This document shows, piece by piece, positions 18,130 through 25,383 of a stretch of DNA of 64,000 nt. Origin of the DNA: Actinomyces qiguomingii (GTDB lineage Bacteria; Actinomycetota; Actinomycetes; Actinomycetales; Actinomycetaceae); the NCBI RefSeq assembly GCF_004102025.1, contig NZ_CP025228.1:3658001-3722000 (forward strand). The letters run 5' to 3'. A program made the position numbers and the translations under genes. The notes below the pieces were generated by a model. The model did no database searches, was not told the origin of the DNA, and saw nothing but the letters and a program-made list of their open reading frames with translations. Position 1 is the first letter of the stretch; every line of letters starts with the position of its first letter.

Positions 18130-19356
18130 ATGACCACGCTCATGACCCGCCAAGCCTTCGATGCGCAGACCTGGAGCCTGCTCGCCTTCGGAAAAGGATC
18201 CCACACCGAACACGGATTCGGCTGGCTCGACGACGTCGGCAACATCGACGCCGAGCGCGGTGTGCAACTGTGGATCACCGGCCGCATGACCCACTGCTTC
18301 GCCCTGGGTCATCTCATGGGCGATCCGGACTGCACCGTCCTGGTCGCGCACGGCATCGACCGTCTGTTGGACGGGCCACTGCGCGACACCGCCACCGCGG
18401 CCTGGCTCTCCGCCGTCGACCTTGACGGCACGCCCCAGCCGGGAGCACTGCTCGCCTACGACCACAGCTTCGTCATACTGGCTGCCGCCTCCGCCCTGCT
18501 GGCGGGCGTGCCGCGGGCGCAGGAACTGCTGGACGCCGCACTGGAGACCCTAGAGCGCCTGTGGTGGGACGAGGAGGCCGGCATGGTGGTGGACTCCCGG
18601 GACCGAAATAGCCTCGCCGTGGATCCCTACCGCGGCGCGAATGCAAACATGCACATGGTTGAGGCACTGTTGGCGGCCTACTCGGCCACTCGCGAGCCAC
18701 TGCACCTGCGGCGGGCTGCACGAATCACGGGACGGATCGCCCAGGAGGTGGTGACCCACTCCTTCCGCCTGCCCGAGCACTTCGACGCCTCCTGGAACGC
18801 CGTCCTCAACTACAACCGAGACCGTCCCACCGACGCCGTCCGCCCCTACGGGTCGAAGGTGGGACATTGGCTGGAGTGGGCGCGACTGATGGTCCAGGTG
18901 CGCGTGGCATGCACCGCTGCCGGCATCGGCTACGACCCACTGCTGGACAGCCTCCCGACGGGCATGTACCGCAAGGCGTTGCAGGAGGGATGGGGCGCCG
19001 ACGGCGAGCAGGGCTTCGTGTACACGGTGGACTTCTCCGGTCATACGGTGGTCCACGAGCGCATGTCATGGGTGCTGTGCGAGGGGATTAGCGCAGCGGA
19101 GACGCTCAGGCAGATCACCGGAGACAACTCCTACGAGCACGACATCGACATCTATGCCGCCTGGGCCCGCGAGCACCTGATCGAGGATCCCGGCCAGTGG
19201 CGTGGAGAACTCGATACCGACGATCGACCTATCTCGGCAAAATGGTCGGGCAAACCAGACATTTACCATGCACTTCAGGCGATGCTGATCGGCCGCCTGC
19301 CGATCACCCCGTCAGTCGCCGAGGGCCTGCTGACAAGCGGCGCAGCGCCGGCCTGA
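18130..19356 (+). CDS. AGE-family aldose-ketose isomerase, YihS-like
   Basis: 408 residues, an (alpha/alpha)6-barrel isomerase of the N-acylglucosamine 2-epimerase superfamily. It follows E. coli YihS along its length: FGWLDDVGNIDAERG and LWITGRMTH, PYRGANANMHMVEALL, LPEHFDASWN and GHWLEWARLM, FVYTVDFSGHTVVHER, then KPDIYHALQAMLIGRLPI. The catalytic His residues of the family fall in the NANMH, EHFD and YH segments. YihS isomerises sulfoquinovose and also mannose. Whether this enzyme shares the sulfonate preference cannot be judged by eye. A GAGGAGG ribosome-binding site is present in the spacer before the ATG. With the kinase and class II aldolase across the promoter it completes an isomerase-kinase-aldolase set. 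Confidence 0.85.
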   Translation: MTTLMTRQAFDAQTWSLLAFGKGSHTEHGFGWLDDVGNIDAERGVQLWITGRMTHCFALGHLMGDPDCTVLVAHGIDRLLDGPLRDTATAAWLSAVDLDGTPQPGALLAYDHSFVILAAASALLAGVPRAQELLDAALETLERLWWDEEAGMVVDSRDRNSLAVDPYRGANANMHMVEALLAAYSATREPLHLRRAARITGRIAQEVVTHSFRLPEHFDASWNAVLNYNRDRPTDAVRPYGSKVGHWLEWARLMVQVRVACTAAGIGYDPLLDSLPTGMYRKALQEGWGADGEQGFVYTVDFSGHTVVHERMSWVLCEGISAAETLRQITGDNSYEHDIDIYAAWAREHLIEDPGQWRGELDTDDRPISAKWSGKPDIYHALQAMLIGRLPITPSVAEGLLTSGAAPA

Positions 19357-19467
19357 AGCCTCCGAACCGGCAACACGCAAAACACGACCCCCGTGTACGT
19401 TCCACGGCCCCGGGATGATCGTGGAACATACCCCAAGGTCGTGGAACGCACCGGCCCGCCGGGCCGC

Positions 19468-20178
19468 TCACGCCGTCGGGCCGTCTCCAATCTGCACGCG
19501 CACCCCGGTGAGCAGACCGGCGTCGTCGGCCGACAGCACCAATGCACACAGGAATGCTGCCATGGTGTGCGACCAGTAGGGCACGCGCATGCACGCGCTC
19601 GCCCTTCCCGCGGATACGTACGGCGCCCCTACCGCCTCGTGGTGCAGCTCCCAACCTGCGGCACCGGCAACCAGCGACAGCAGTCCGTCGGCGGTTTCGA
19701 ATACGGCACGCACTACCTCACCGGGACTGCCGTCACGCACCTCCACGGCGATAGCCACCGAACGCGATGAGACCTCACCGCGCACCGGCAGTCGCTCCGC
19801 AATATGAGTGGCGATGTAATGGTCGTAGGCGACCCGCTCCGAGGGCAGTCTCAGCGCCAGCCCCTGAAACGTGAACGGTCCGGCATCCCGGCAGGCGGCG
19901 AAGGCGCATTCGCAGATCAGGCTGATGGTGGCGGGTGTCAGCTCCCGCGACACCCCGACCTGGAACCAGCCGACGGCGCCGTCATCGACGAACTCGTCGG
20001 CTGCGCCGCGCGGCAGGTACCACCGGCCCTCCTCAATAGTCAGGCCCACGCGGTCGGCCGGGGGCACCAGATTCAGACCCCTGATCGCCGCCTCGCCGAT
20101 CAGGGCGCCATAGGCAGCATCGTCGGGAGGTGCGGTCATACCGACGTCCACACGGCTGCCAAGAACGCGAACCTCCAT
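19468..20178 (-). CDS. hypothetical protein, high-GC, unknown function
   Basis: 236 residues that I do not recognise. No signal peptide or membrane helix is evident; a C-terminal hydrophobic stretch (MAAFLCALVLSADDAGLLTG) looks buried rather than transmembrane. Codon use is the high-GC type of the chromosome, unlike the operon that ends 7 bases upstream of it. It is therefore more likely a resident gene than part of that operon, although both are on the minus strand and read-through is possible. The start MEVRVLGSRVDVGM follows a weak purine stretch (GGGAGAT). Confidence 0.55.
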   Translation of the reverse strand: MEVRVLGSRVDVGMTAPPDDAAYGALIGEAAIRGLNLVPPADRVGLTIEEGRWYLPRGAADEFVDDGAVGWFQVGVSRELTPATISLICECAFAACRDAGPFTFQGLALRLPSERVAYDHYIATHIAERLPVRGEVSSRSVAIAVEVRDGSPGEVVRAVFETADGLLSLVAGAAGWELHHEAVGAPYVSAGRASACMRVPYWSHTMAAFLCALVLSADDAGLLTGVRVQIGDGPTA

Positions 20179-20184
20179 CTCCCT

Positions 20185-20367
20185 TCACCTATCGCCGGAC
20201 CGACCGTTGAACCTTGACCTAAGGGTCGCGCCGCCAACACCCAGCGCTACCACTATCAGCGGAACCTCGATCAAGTGTAACCAGTCACGTCCTGTGATCG
20301 CGGCGGCGACACCGAAGACACTGGCCGAGACAAACAGGGCAATACAAACTAAATACCCCTTACTCAT
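20185..20367 (-). CDS. small two-helix membrane protein, last gene of the RiPP-like operon
   Basis: 60 residues starting MSKGYLVCIALFVSAS. The first helix is about residues 4-25 and the second about 29-48 (WLHLIEVPLIVVALGVGGATL), with a basic tail. The ATG at 20367 lies five bases after AGGAG, inside the end of the permease gene (8-bp overlap). This tight coupling argues that it belongs to the operon. It could be an immunity protein, a transporter accessory subunit or a small regulator. The sequence does not decide between these. Confidence 0.6.
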   Translation of the reverse strand: MSKGYLVCIALFVSASVFGVAAAITGRDWLHLIEVPLIVVALGVGGATLRSRFNGRSGDR

Positions 20368-21052
20368 GGTCACTCCTAGAAAAGTGCCGGCGATCCAAGG
20401 TGTTAAAGTACGAGACTGTAGACCAGAGAATCACCGCCGCACTTCCTGTGACTACAACAGCTGCACCTAAAAAGGAGAGAATCGCGTATCCTCGCAGCGT
20501 GTTCGCAAAGCTATTGGCGAGGATGAGCGGCACAGCAAACGCCACGAGCATTGATACGGCGGGCGAACTGAACCGCGCTCCGGAACAGATCGCAATCAAC
20601 GTTGAAGACGCAATCATGACGCACGTGAGCAAGCCGAACCCACAGCCTATAAGGGCCTGCACCATATTCGGATCGCGCGCAGAATAAAGCAACGCAGAGG
20701 CAATCGATACCATCGGAACGCTGAACAGCATATAGCGGGCGATCACCCCGATCAGCCTCTCCCGGACATATGAACCCAATGAAATCGGCCAAGACAGCAG
20801 GATAGGGTAGTATACCGGCGCCAGCGGATCGACGAACGGCTTCGTTAACTTCAAAACCAGCACCGGCGTGCTCACGAAATAAGCGACCGCTGCGGCAATC
20901 GAAACGCTTAGATTCGCGCCGTAACCAGAGTCTACTCCAACCAAATCAAAGAAAAGCGCGAAACCCACGTAAACCACGAAAGTCGTGAGTGCCACGTACA
21001 CAATTCGGTACCGCCCCCGCCATTCGAACAGAGCTGGCGCAGCATTTGTCAT
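20360..21052 (-). CDS. second ABC-transporter membrane subunit of the RiPP-like operon
   Basis: About 230 residues with six predicted hydrophobic segments, for example YRIVYVALTTFVVYVGFALF, LSVSIAAAVAYFVSTPVLVL and GYAILSFLGAAVVVTGSAAV. There is no close family I can name, but it follows the small ATPase gene (21072-21686) directly and fits as its membrane partner. The start MTNAAPALFEWRG at 21052 follows AGGAAGGGG, while the longer frame (MILHAMHSCNRK) overlaps the ATPase gene and looks non-coding. Lower GC than the chromosome. Confidence 0.65.
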   Translation of the reverse strand: MTNAAPALFEWRGRYRIVYVALTTFVVYVGFALFFDLVGVDSGYGANLSVSIAAAVAYFVSTPVLVLKLTKPFVDPLAPVYYPILLSWPISLGSYVRERLIGVIARYMLFSVPMVSIASALLYSARDPNMVQALIGCGFGLLTCVMIASSTLIAICSGARFSSPAVSMLVAFAVPLILANSFANTLRGYAILSFLGAAVVVTGSAAVILWSTVSYFNTLDRRHFSRSDHE

Positions 21053-21071
21053 TATGTTGATCCCCTTCCTG

Positions 21072-21686
21072 TTACATGTCGAGTGTTTCCGGTTGCAAGA
21101 ATGCATAGCGTGCAGGATCATGAGTTGCGATCACGCACATAGCGCCCCCTTCAATGGAACCAGCCAACATCCCAGCAAGCACGTCGGATGAGCACTCATC
21201 CAGCCCGCCCTCGGGCTCATCAAGAAGAAGTAGCTCCGGGCCGGTGCACAATGCGCGAGCAAGAGCGAGCCGTTTCTGCTCTCCCTTAGAAAGCGACGAG
21301 CACGGCTGCTCCGCCAGCGTAGACAACCCAAACGCGGACAGCATCCGCCCGGAATCATCGGGCACCGAGAACATCGCCGCCTGCATACTCAACGTCGAAA
21401 GCGGAGTCGCTCCGGGCAGGAACACCGGCTCACCAACCTGGGCGCCGATCAGGCCCTTCGCCTCATGTGGGAGCAGCGAGTAACCATCCCGAGAAAGAAC
21501 GTATTCTCCGCCCGTCGCAACGATGTGGAAGGCGAGAAGTCGAAGCAGTGTCGTCTTACCCGATCCGTTACTGCCGCATAGCAGGAGGCAGTCACCGCTT
21601 ACCATGCGACGTGTGACGTTCTCAACAAGAATCTTAGAGCGAGCACAAACGCTCACCTCGTTCAAGGACAGCTCAAGCATGGTCAT
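21072..21686 (-). CDS. second ABC-transporter ATPase of the RiPP-like operon (short type)
   Basis: 204 residues, a single short ATPase domain. Walker A is GSNGSGKTT (about residues 38-46), the signature is SLSKGEQKRLALARAL, Walker B is LLLLDEPEGGLD, and the switch His is in VIATHDPA. The GGAGG ribosome-binding site lies in the end of the upstream permease gene, and the stop TGA of that gene abuts the ATG. Small ATPases of this kind resemble CcmA-type or lantibiotic self-protection ATPases. A role in immunity or export is inferred from context. Confidence 0.88.
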   Translation of the reverse strand: MTMLELSLNEVSVCARSKILVENVTRRMVSGDCLLLCGSNGSGKTTLLRLLAFHIVATGGEYVLSRDGYSLLPHEAKGLIGAQVGEPVFLPGATPLSTLSMQAAMFSVPDDSGRMLSAFGLSTLAEQPCSSLSKGEQKRLALARALCTGPELLLLDEPEGGLDECSSDVLAGMLAGSIEGGAMCVIATHDPARYAFLQPETLDM

Positions 21687-22409
21687 TCACTTCCTCCTAG
21701 AGAGCGCCATAATACCGGAAACAGCACCGATACAGCCCCATGCAAGAACAACACAGAAACTCATTGGCAACATCGCACCGTTCCGCGCTGCCACGAGCGT
21801 ATCCTGAGCAGACTTGAAAGGAAGCACCGTATGGATACGCATGAGAATATCTGGAAGACCCGTTTCCGGGAATACTATCGGGCTGAACAGCATAGCGAAC
21901 AGAATAAAGATCTGCGAAAGCACCTGGACTATCTCAAGCCGAAAAGTCAATGCCACGCCTACCCCAATCGACATATAGCACAGTTCGAGCGCGCAGACCG
22001 CAGTAACCAACAGGGGCCCTGGTGCCGCCTCCGCAGGACTATACCTGAGGACGCCAAGTATCGGCGTCACCGCTAGCCCTGGCAGGGATATCAAAAACCA
22101 TGATAGCACCTCGATAATGAAGATACCGGCACGTGAGATCGGAAAATTAGTCAGGAATCGAAAGTAACCTTCGCCTTTCGACTCGCAAACCATTTGAGGC
22201 GCGAGGGTAACGCTAACCGCGATCACTCCTAAATGCCACACACCTATGACGTTCGACGCGTCTAACGCAGCGCCGTTCCCGACGATCATCGGGACACCCC
22301 ACAACAACGCAAGACAGAAAAGCAGCTGCACCGCCATAAGCGTGGGCACTGAGTACTTCTTACGCAACAATGCCCATCGCAGCGCGCCAGTATACACACT
22401 AATGCCCAT
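21687..22409 (-). CDS. ABC-2-type permease of the RiPP-like operon
   Basis: About 240 residues with six hydrophobic helices, starting MGISVYTGALRWALLRKKYS. The layout resembles ABC-2 export permeases: cytoplasmic N-terminus, helices such as LMAVQLLFCLALLWGVPMIV, and the segment ILFAMLFSPIVFP near the C-terminus that is typical of the ABC-2 fold. The start at 22409 follows GAGAGG, and the gene overlaps the upstream ATPase gene by 11 bases. It probably exports the mature peptide or protects against it. Confidence 0.8.
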   Translation of the reverse strand: MGISVYTGALRWALLRKKYSVPTLMAVQLLFCLALLWGVPMIVGNGAALDASNVIGVWHLGVIAVSVTLAPQMVCESKGEGYFRFLTNFPISRAGIFIIEVLSWFLISLPGLAVTPILGVLRYSPAEAAPGPLLVTAVCALELCYMSIGVGVALTFRLEIVQVLSQIFILFAMLFSPIVFPETGLPDILMRIHTVLPFKSAQDTLVAARNGAMLPMSFCVVLAWGCIGAVSGIMALSRRK

Positions 22410-23325
22410 GATAATCCTCTCCACGAGCCAGCTCGTCATAGAGGGCTTCAAACCCAGGCGTGCGTGATATTTGAATTACCGTGTTCCTGCCTTCTTCGCC
22501 GTCATCCATAAGTAGGCCGATCACGCGCTCAACATGCTGCCGTGGCACCACAAGTTGGTTTCCATGCAGACGCACACGGTCAAACCCGAGCTTCCCGACG
22601 AGCGCCTCTAGTTTACAACTGCCTTGGACATCAACGTAAACGTTGTTGCCGTGGCTCGACGCCCGGCTCAAACTCGAACCGTCATAGACCACACTACCAT
22701 TGCTTAATACAACCTGATGATCCGTGTATTGTGACACCTCTCCGACGTTGTGTGTAGACACAATGTACGAACGGCCACCCGTTGCCTGCTCTCGGATATA
22801 GCTCCATAACAATTTGCGCCGCCGCGGATCAACGTCATTTGTGGGCTCATCTAGCAACGAGGTCCGGGCCCCTTGGCACTCACACATACAAAACGCAACT
22901 AATCTCCTTACTCCACCGGACAACTCTTCCGAACGCACGTCGGCGTACTCTGAAATCTCAAAGTACTCGAGGAGAGTGTTCGTGATACGATCCGCCGCGG
23001 ACTGAGACGCTCCCCTGATCTCGGCTGCAACGCGGATCGCCGAACTCGGAGTTACACCTTTAAGCGGTGCATGCATTTGATCCATCGTTGCAGTACATCT
23101 ACGTGCCAGCATGGGCGTCAGGTCGACTCCATCAAATCGAACCACACCTGAACTCATGGCCAGCGATCCATTGATCACGCCCATTAGCGTTGACTTGCCA
23201 GCACCATTGTGACCGGTCAATCCGAGGACTTCACCCGTATCTAGGATCAGGTCTATCCCCCTCAGTGCAGGGTATGATGATCCCTTATAATACTTGAACA
23301 AATCACGTACTTCAATGGCACCCAT
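22399..23325 (-). CDS. ABC-transporter ATPase of the RiPP-like operon (ABC-2 export type)
   Basis: About 308 residues. Walker A GHNGAGKST is at about residues 37-45, the signature is ELSGGVRRLV (Val where Gln is usual), Walker B is TSLLDEPTNDVD, and the switch His is in SYIVSTHNVGE. A C-terminal extension of roughly 85 residues follows, as in drug- or peptide-exporting ATPases. The start MGAIEVRDLF at 23325 follows GAGGGGG; the earlier Met in the frame lies inside the preceding gene. It overlaps the permease gene and follows the HExxH protein gene. Confidence 0.9.
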   Translation of the reverse strand: MGAIEVRDLFKYYKGSSYPALRGIDLILDTGEVLGLTGHNGAGKSTLMGVINGSLAMSSGVVRFDGVDLTPMLARRCTATMDQMHAPLKGVTPSSAIRVAAEIRGASQSAADRITNTLLEYFEISEYADVRSEELSGGVRRLVAFCMCECQGARTSLLDEPTNDVDPRRRKLLWSYIREQATGGRSYIVSTHNVGEVSQYTDHQVVLSNGSVVYDGSSLSRASSHGNNVYVDVQGSCKLEALVGKLGFDRVRLHGNQLVVPRQHVERVIGLLMDDGEEGRNTVIQISRTPGFEALYDELARGEDYHGH

Positions 23326-23338
23326 GCTATCCCCCTCG

Positions 23339-24097
23339 TCAAACCGTCCGTATGACGAATAAACCGACGTATAGGATGGACACAATCAGGTCGATGAGCC
23401 CACCTATCGCCGCGATGGTTCGGCTATTGGGAAGAATCCCCTCAGGACGGTCTGTAAGCACGTTGAGGAACAGGCGTACGTCCCGAGACTTGAATAGATT
23501 GAATTGCCATAAAATCCGGTACAGAGTCACTGACGCAAGCAATGAAGCAAATTCGCAACGTGAAATATGAGCGAAAGCCCCCGCTGTTGCGCAGAGTAAG
23601 ATATCGAAGTAGACCCCGGATCCTATCGCGAGCAGGGCCTCATGTTTACGCCACGCAAGAACGTGATTCAGGTTCGTGCGCATTCCATTGCCCTGCCGTC
23701 TGACATGCCGCCACGATGTGTTCCCGAGATATACATGAAGACTCTCATGCACGAAGGATGGCAGGATGGCGCATATCCCGATCAGTGTGAGATTAACCAA
23801 AAGACCAGTGTGGGCGACACGCCAGCTGGTTCCCGGTGTAAGAGTATCAGTGGTCGATACGATCAAGATAATACATGCCGTGCCAAGCACGGCGCCCGCC
23901 TCCAACACCGTGCCGATTACACGTTTAGCCCGTCGGGGATGGCTATCTATGTCAGCAGACCGCTTCCATCTATCAGGGATGACATCATTAAGCAGTTCCT
24001 CGTCGTTCAGCCCCGTGCTAGGGAGGGTCAAGACTAGGGGACGCTCGGGACCGCATACGGCAACAATTCGTCCATCTCGTAGGCGACGTGTGCGCAT
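23339..24097 (-). CDS. membrane protein with HExxH motif, M50/site-2-protease-like
   Basis: 252 residues. A cytoplasmic N-terminal region of about 58 residues precedes several hydrophobic segments. The second helix ends in FVHESLHVYLG, an intramembrane HExxH zinc motif (His117, Glu118, His121). Further on, QFNLFKSRD (Asn200, Asp206) has the spacing of the third-ligand motif NxxPxxxxD of M50 proteases, though the Pro is missing. A matching peptidase (YydH) accompanies the epipeptide YydF system in Bacillus, so leader cleavage or export processing is a reasonable role by analogy. AAAGGAAC, formed at the stop of the E1 gene, is the ribosome-binding site. Peptidase activity itself is not proven by these motifs. 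Confidence 0.65.
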   Translation of the reverse strand: MRTRRLRDGRIVAVCGPERPLVLTLPSTGLNDEELLNDVIPDRWKRSADIDSHPRRAKRVIGTVLEAGAVLGTACIILIVSTTDTLTPGTSWRVAHTGLLVNLTLIGICAILPSFVHESLHVYLGNTSWRHVRRQGNGMRTNLNHVLAWRKHEALLAIGSGVYFDILLCATAGAFAHISRCEFASLLASVTLYRILWQFNLFKSRDVRLFLNVLTDRPEGILPNSRTIAAIGGLIDLIVSILYVGLFVIRTV

Positions 24098-24109
24098 CTC
24101 GCAGTTCCT

Positions 24110-25240
24110 TTACACTTGATATTGTGATAACGCTGGCCAACGCCCGTATTCACCATCACCGCATGTTGGACACTCAGAGTCCTTAGGCCAAGGATCGTGG
24201 CTGAACGCCGAGTACGAGAGGTAGTCCAACTCATATTGTCTCCCCAAGGTCATCGGCTCGGTGTATCCGGTAAGGACGCGGACGGCTTCGTCCACCATTG
24301 TTAAAGCTACGTTCCAAATTGCAGGCCCATATGCTATAGTGGGCGGCGCGAATTCCGCGTTATGGAATCCCTTGAATTGTGAGTCGAATAGAGGGTCGTT
24401 CTTAGAGTAGTACAAGTGTAGGCAATCAAAACACCCGGTTTTCTTCGGGACAACGGTAAAGACACGTCCGTGAGTGACCTGTGTCGCGCCGAACACACAC
24501 GGTAGGTCGGCGTCCACGATCGCCTTGTTCACCCTTCGTTGTGCAAGGAACGGAGGTTCATCGAGGGCACAGATAACGATATCTGCCCCCTTCATGACTC
24601 CCGTAAGGTCTTCAGCGCTGGATATCATTTTATCGACCGCGTGAACAGCGATATATGGATTCATCGCTTCGATGGCTTTTTTGGCGCTCTGTACCTTACT
24701 GTTCCCCAATTCGTCACTGCGATATAGGAATTGACGTCCAAGATTAGATTCCTCAACAACGTCATAGTCCACGATCGTCATTTCTCCAAATCCGACGCCC
24801 GCTAGCAACGTTGCGATATTAGAACCGCCGCCTCCTCCGCCGAGCAACAAGACGTGCGACGCCATGATGTTCCGTTGATACTGCTCGGCGTTGTTTGTTG
24901 AGTTCCCGGGCACAGCGGCAAAGTACTCGACATTAGGACGGTACCGTGCAGGTATCTTGTCATCGGGGCGATATCCCTCGTCAAGAAAGCCCCGTTGATC
25001 GAGCATATCTAAGCCAGCTTTGACATCCCCTTCGGTTAGCTCGGGATGCTGAGCAAGCGTGGACTCGATGACCAATTTCATCTCGCGACCGTCGAGATTG
25101 GAGACCAGATCCCACATCTGGTTTTTGGGATCGGTAAACTGTGCGGTGATCCCAAGCTGCGCACCGATCCTGAAACGTTCGGCATCGACACGATACACGG
25201 GCAAGGATCGTTTTATGATGGGGCGTTGATATGATGCCAT
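24110..25240 (-). CDS. E1-like adenylating enzyme, MccB/ThiF family, RiPP maturation
   Basis: 376 residues. Residues about 1-105 form a winged-helix-like region in the position of the MccB peptide clamp (a RiPP recognition element), with YRVDAERFRIGAQLGITAQF and a segment ending MLDQRGFLDEGY. The ThiF/E1 domain follows: nucleotide loop LLLGGGGGGSNIATLLAGVG (about 131-150), VDYDVVEESNLGRQFLY with the conserved Asp and Arg, and a structural zinc site at Cys270/Cys273 (CFDC) and Cys357/Cys360 (CPTC). MccB uses ATP to adenylate the C-terminus of the MccA heptapeptide, and this enzyme probably activates the carboxylate of the 21-residue peptide encoded just upstream. It is the second gene of the operon, 77 bases after the peptide gene, with ribosome-binding site AAAGGAAC. 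Confidence 0.88.
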   Translation of the reverse strand: MASYQRPIIKRSLPVYRVDAERFRIGAQLGITAQFTDPKNQMWDLVSNLDGREMKLVIESTLAQHPELTEGDVKAGLDMLDQRGFLDEGYRPDDKIPARYRPNVEYFAAVPGNSTNNAEQYQRNIMASHVLLLGGGGGGSNIATLLAGVGFGEMTIVDYDVVEESNLGRQFLYRSDELGNSKVQSAKKAIEAMNPYIAVHAVDKMISSAEDLTGVMKGADIVICALDEPPFLAQRRVNKAIVDADLPCVFGATQVTHGRVFTVVPKKTGCFDCLHLYYSKNDPLFDSQFKGFHNAEFAPPTIAYGPAIWNVALTMVDEAVRVLTGYTEPMTLGRQYELDYLSYSAFSHDPWPKDSECPTCGDGEYGRWPALSQYQV

Positions 25241-25256
25241 GCTTGTTCCTTTCGAT

Positions 25257-25298
25257 GCTGTGTTGGGGGCACGCCGGGTGACGCGCCCCCAACACAGC
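25257..25298 (-). terminator. hairpin between peptide gene and E1 gene (attenuator or partial terminator)
   Basis: A perfect 14-bp inverted repeat (GCTGTGTTGGGGGC and its complement, 25257-25270 with 25285-25298) with a 14-base loop sits between the 21-codon peptide gene and the E1 gene. There is no T-tract. In other RiPP operons a hairpin in this place limits read-through, so that precursor is made in excess of enzyme, or protects the short mRNA. This role is inferred. Confidence 0.75.
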
Positions 25299-25317
25299 GT
25301 CCACTAAGTGGTCTCTA

Positions 25318-25383
25318 TCAGAAGATGATCCACCAGACGGTAGCGGCCTCAACCTCGTCGGCAAGCTCGACTTGAACTTCCAT
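25318..25383 (-). CDS. 21-residue RiPP precursor peptide (candidate)
   Basis: A 22-codon frame (21 residues plus TGA). Residues 1-13 are MEVQVELADEVEA, and after Ala14 the C-terminus is TVWWIIF. The AAAGGAGGTGA ribosome-binding site, eight bases from the ATG, is among the strongest in the window. The acidic N-terminal part looks like a leader; the hydrophobic end with two Trp, two Ile and a terminal Phe looks like the core. It contains no Cys, Ser or Asn; its single Thr is residue 15. It sits first in the operon, directly ahead of an MccB/ThiF-type enzyme that modifies peptide C-termini. MccA peptides end in Asn, and this one does not, so the modification would differ. It was identified from start, binding site and context rather than homology. 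Confidence 0.75.
   Translation of the reverse strand: MEVQVELADEVEAATVWWIIF

Noticed and set aside
18130..19356. N-acylglucosamine 2-epimerase proper
   Set aside because: The conserved segments follow YihS (sulfoquinovose/mannose isomerase) more closely than renin-binding-protein-type epimerases, and no amino-sugar genes are adjacent.
24110..25240. ThiF or MoeB of thiamine or molybdopterin synthesis
   Set aside because: The protein has an extra N-terminal clamp-like region, no ThiS/MoaD or other cofactor genes nearby, and lies behind a short peptide gene in a transporter operon.
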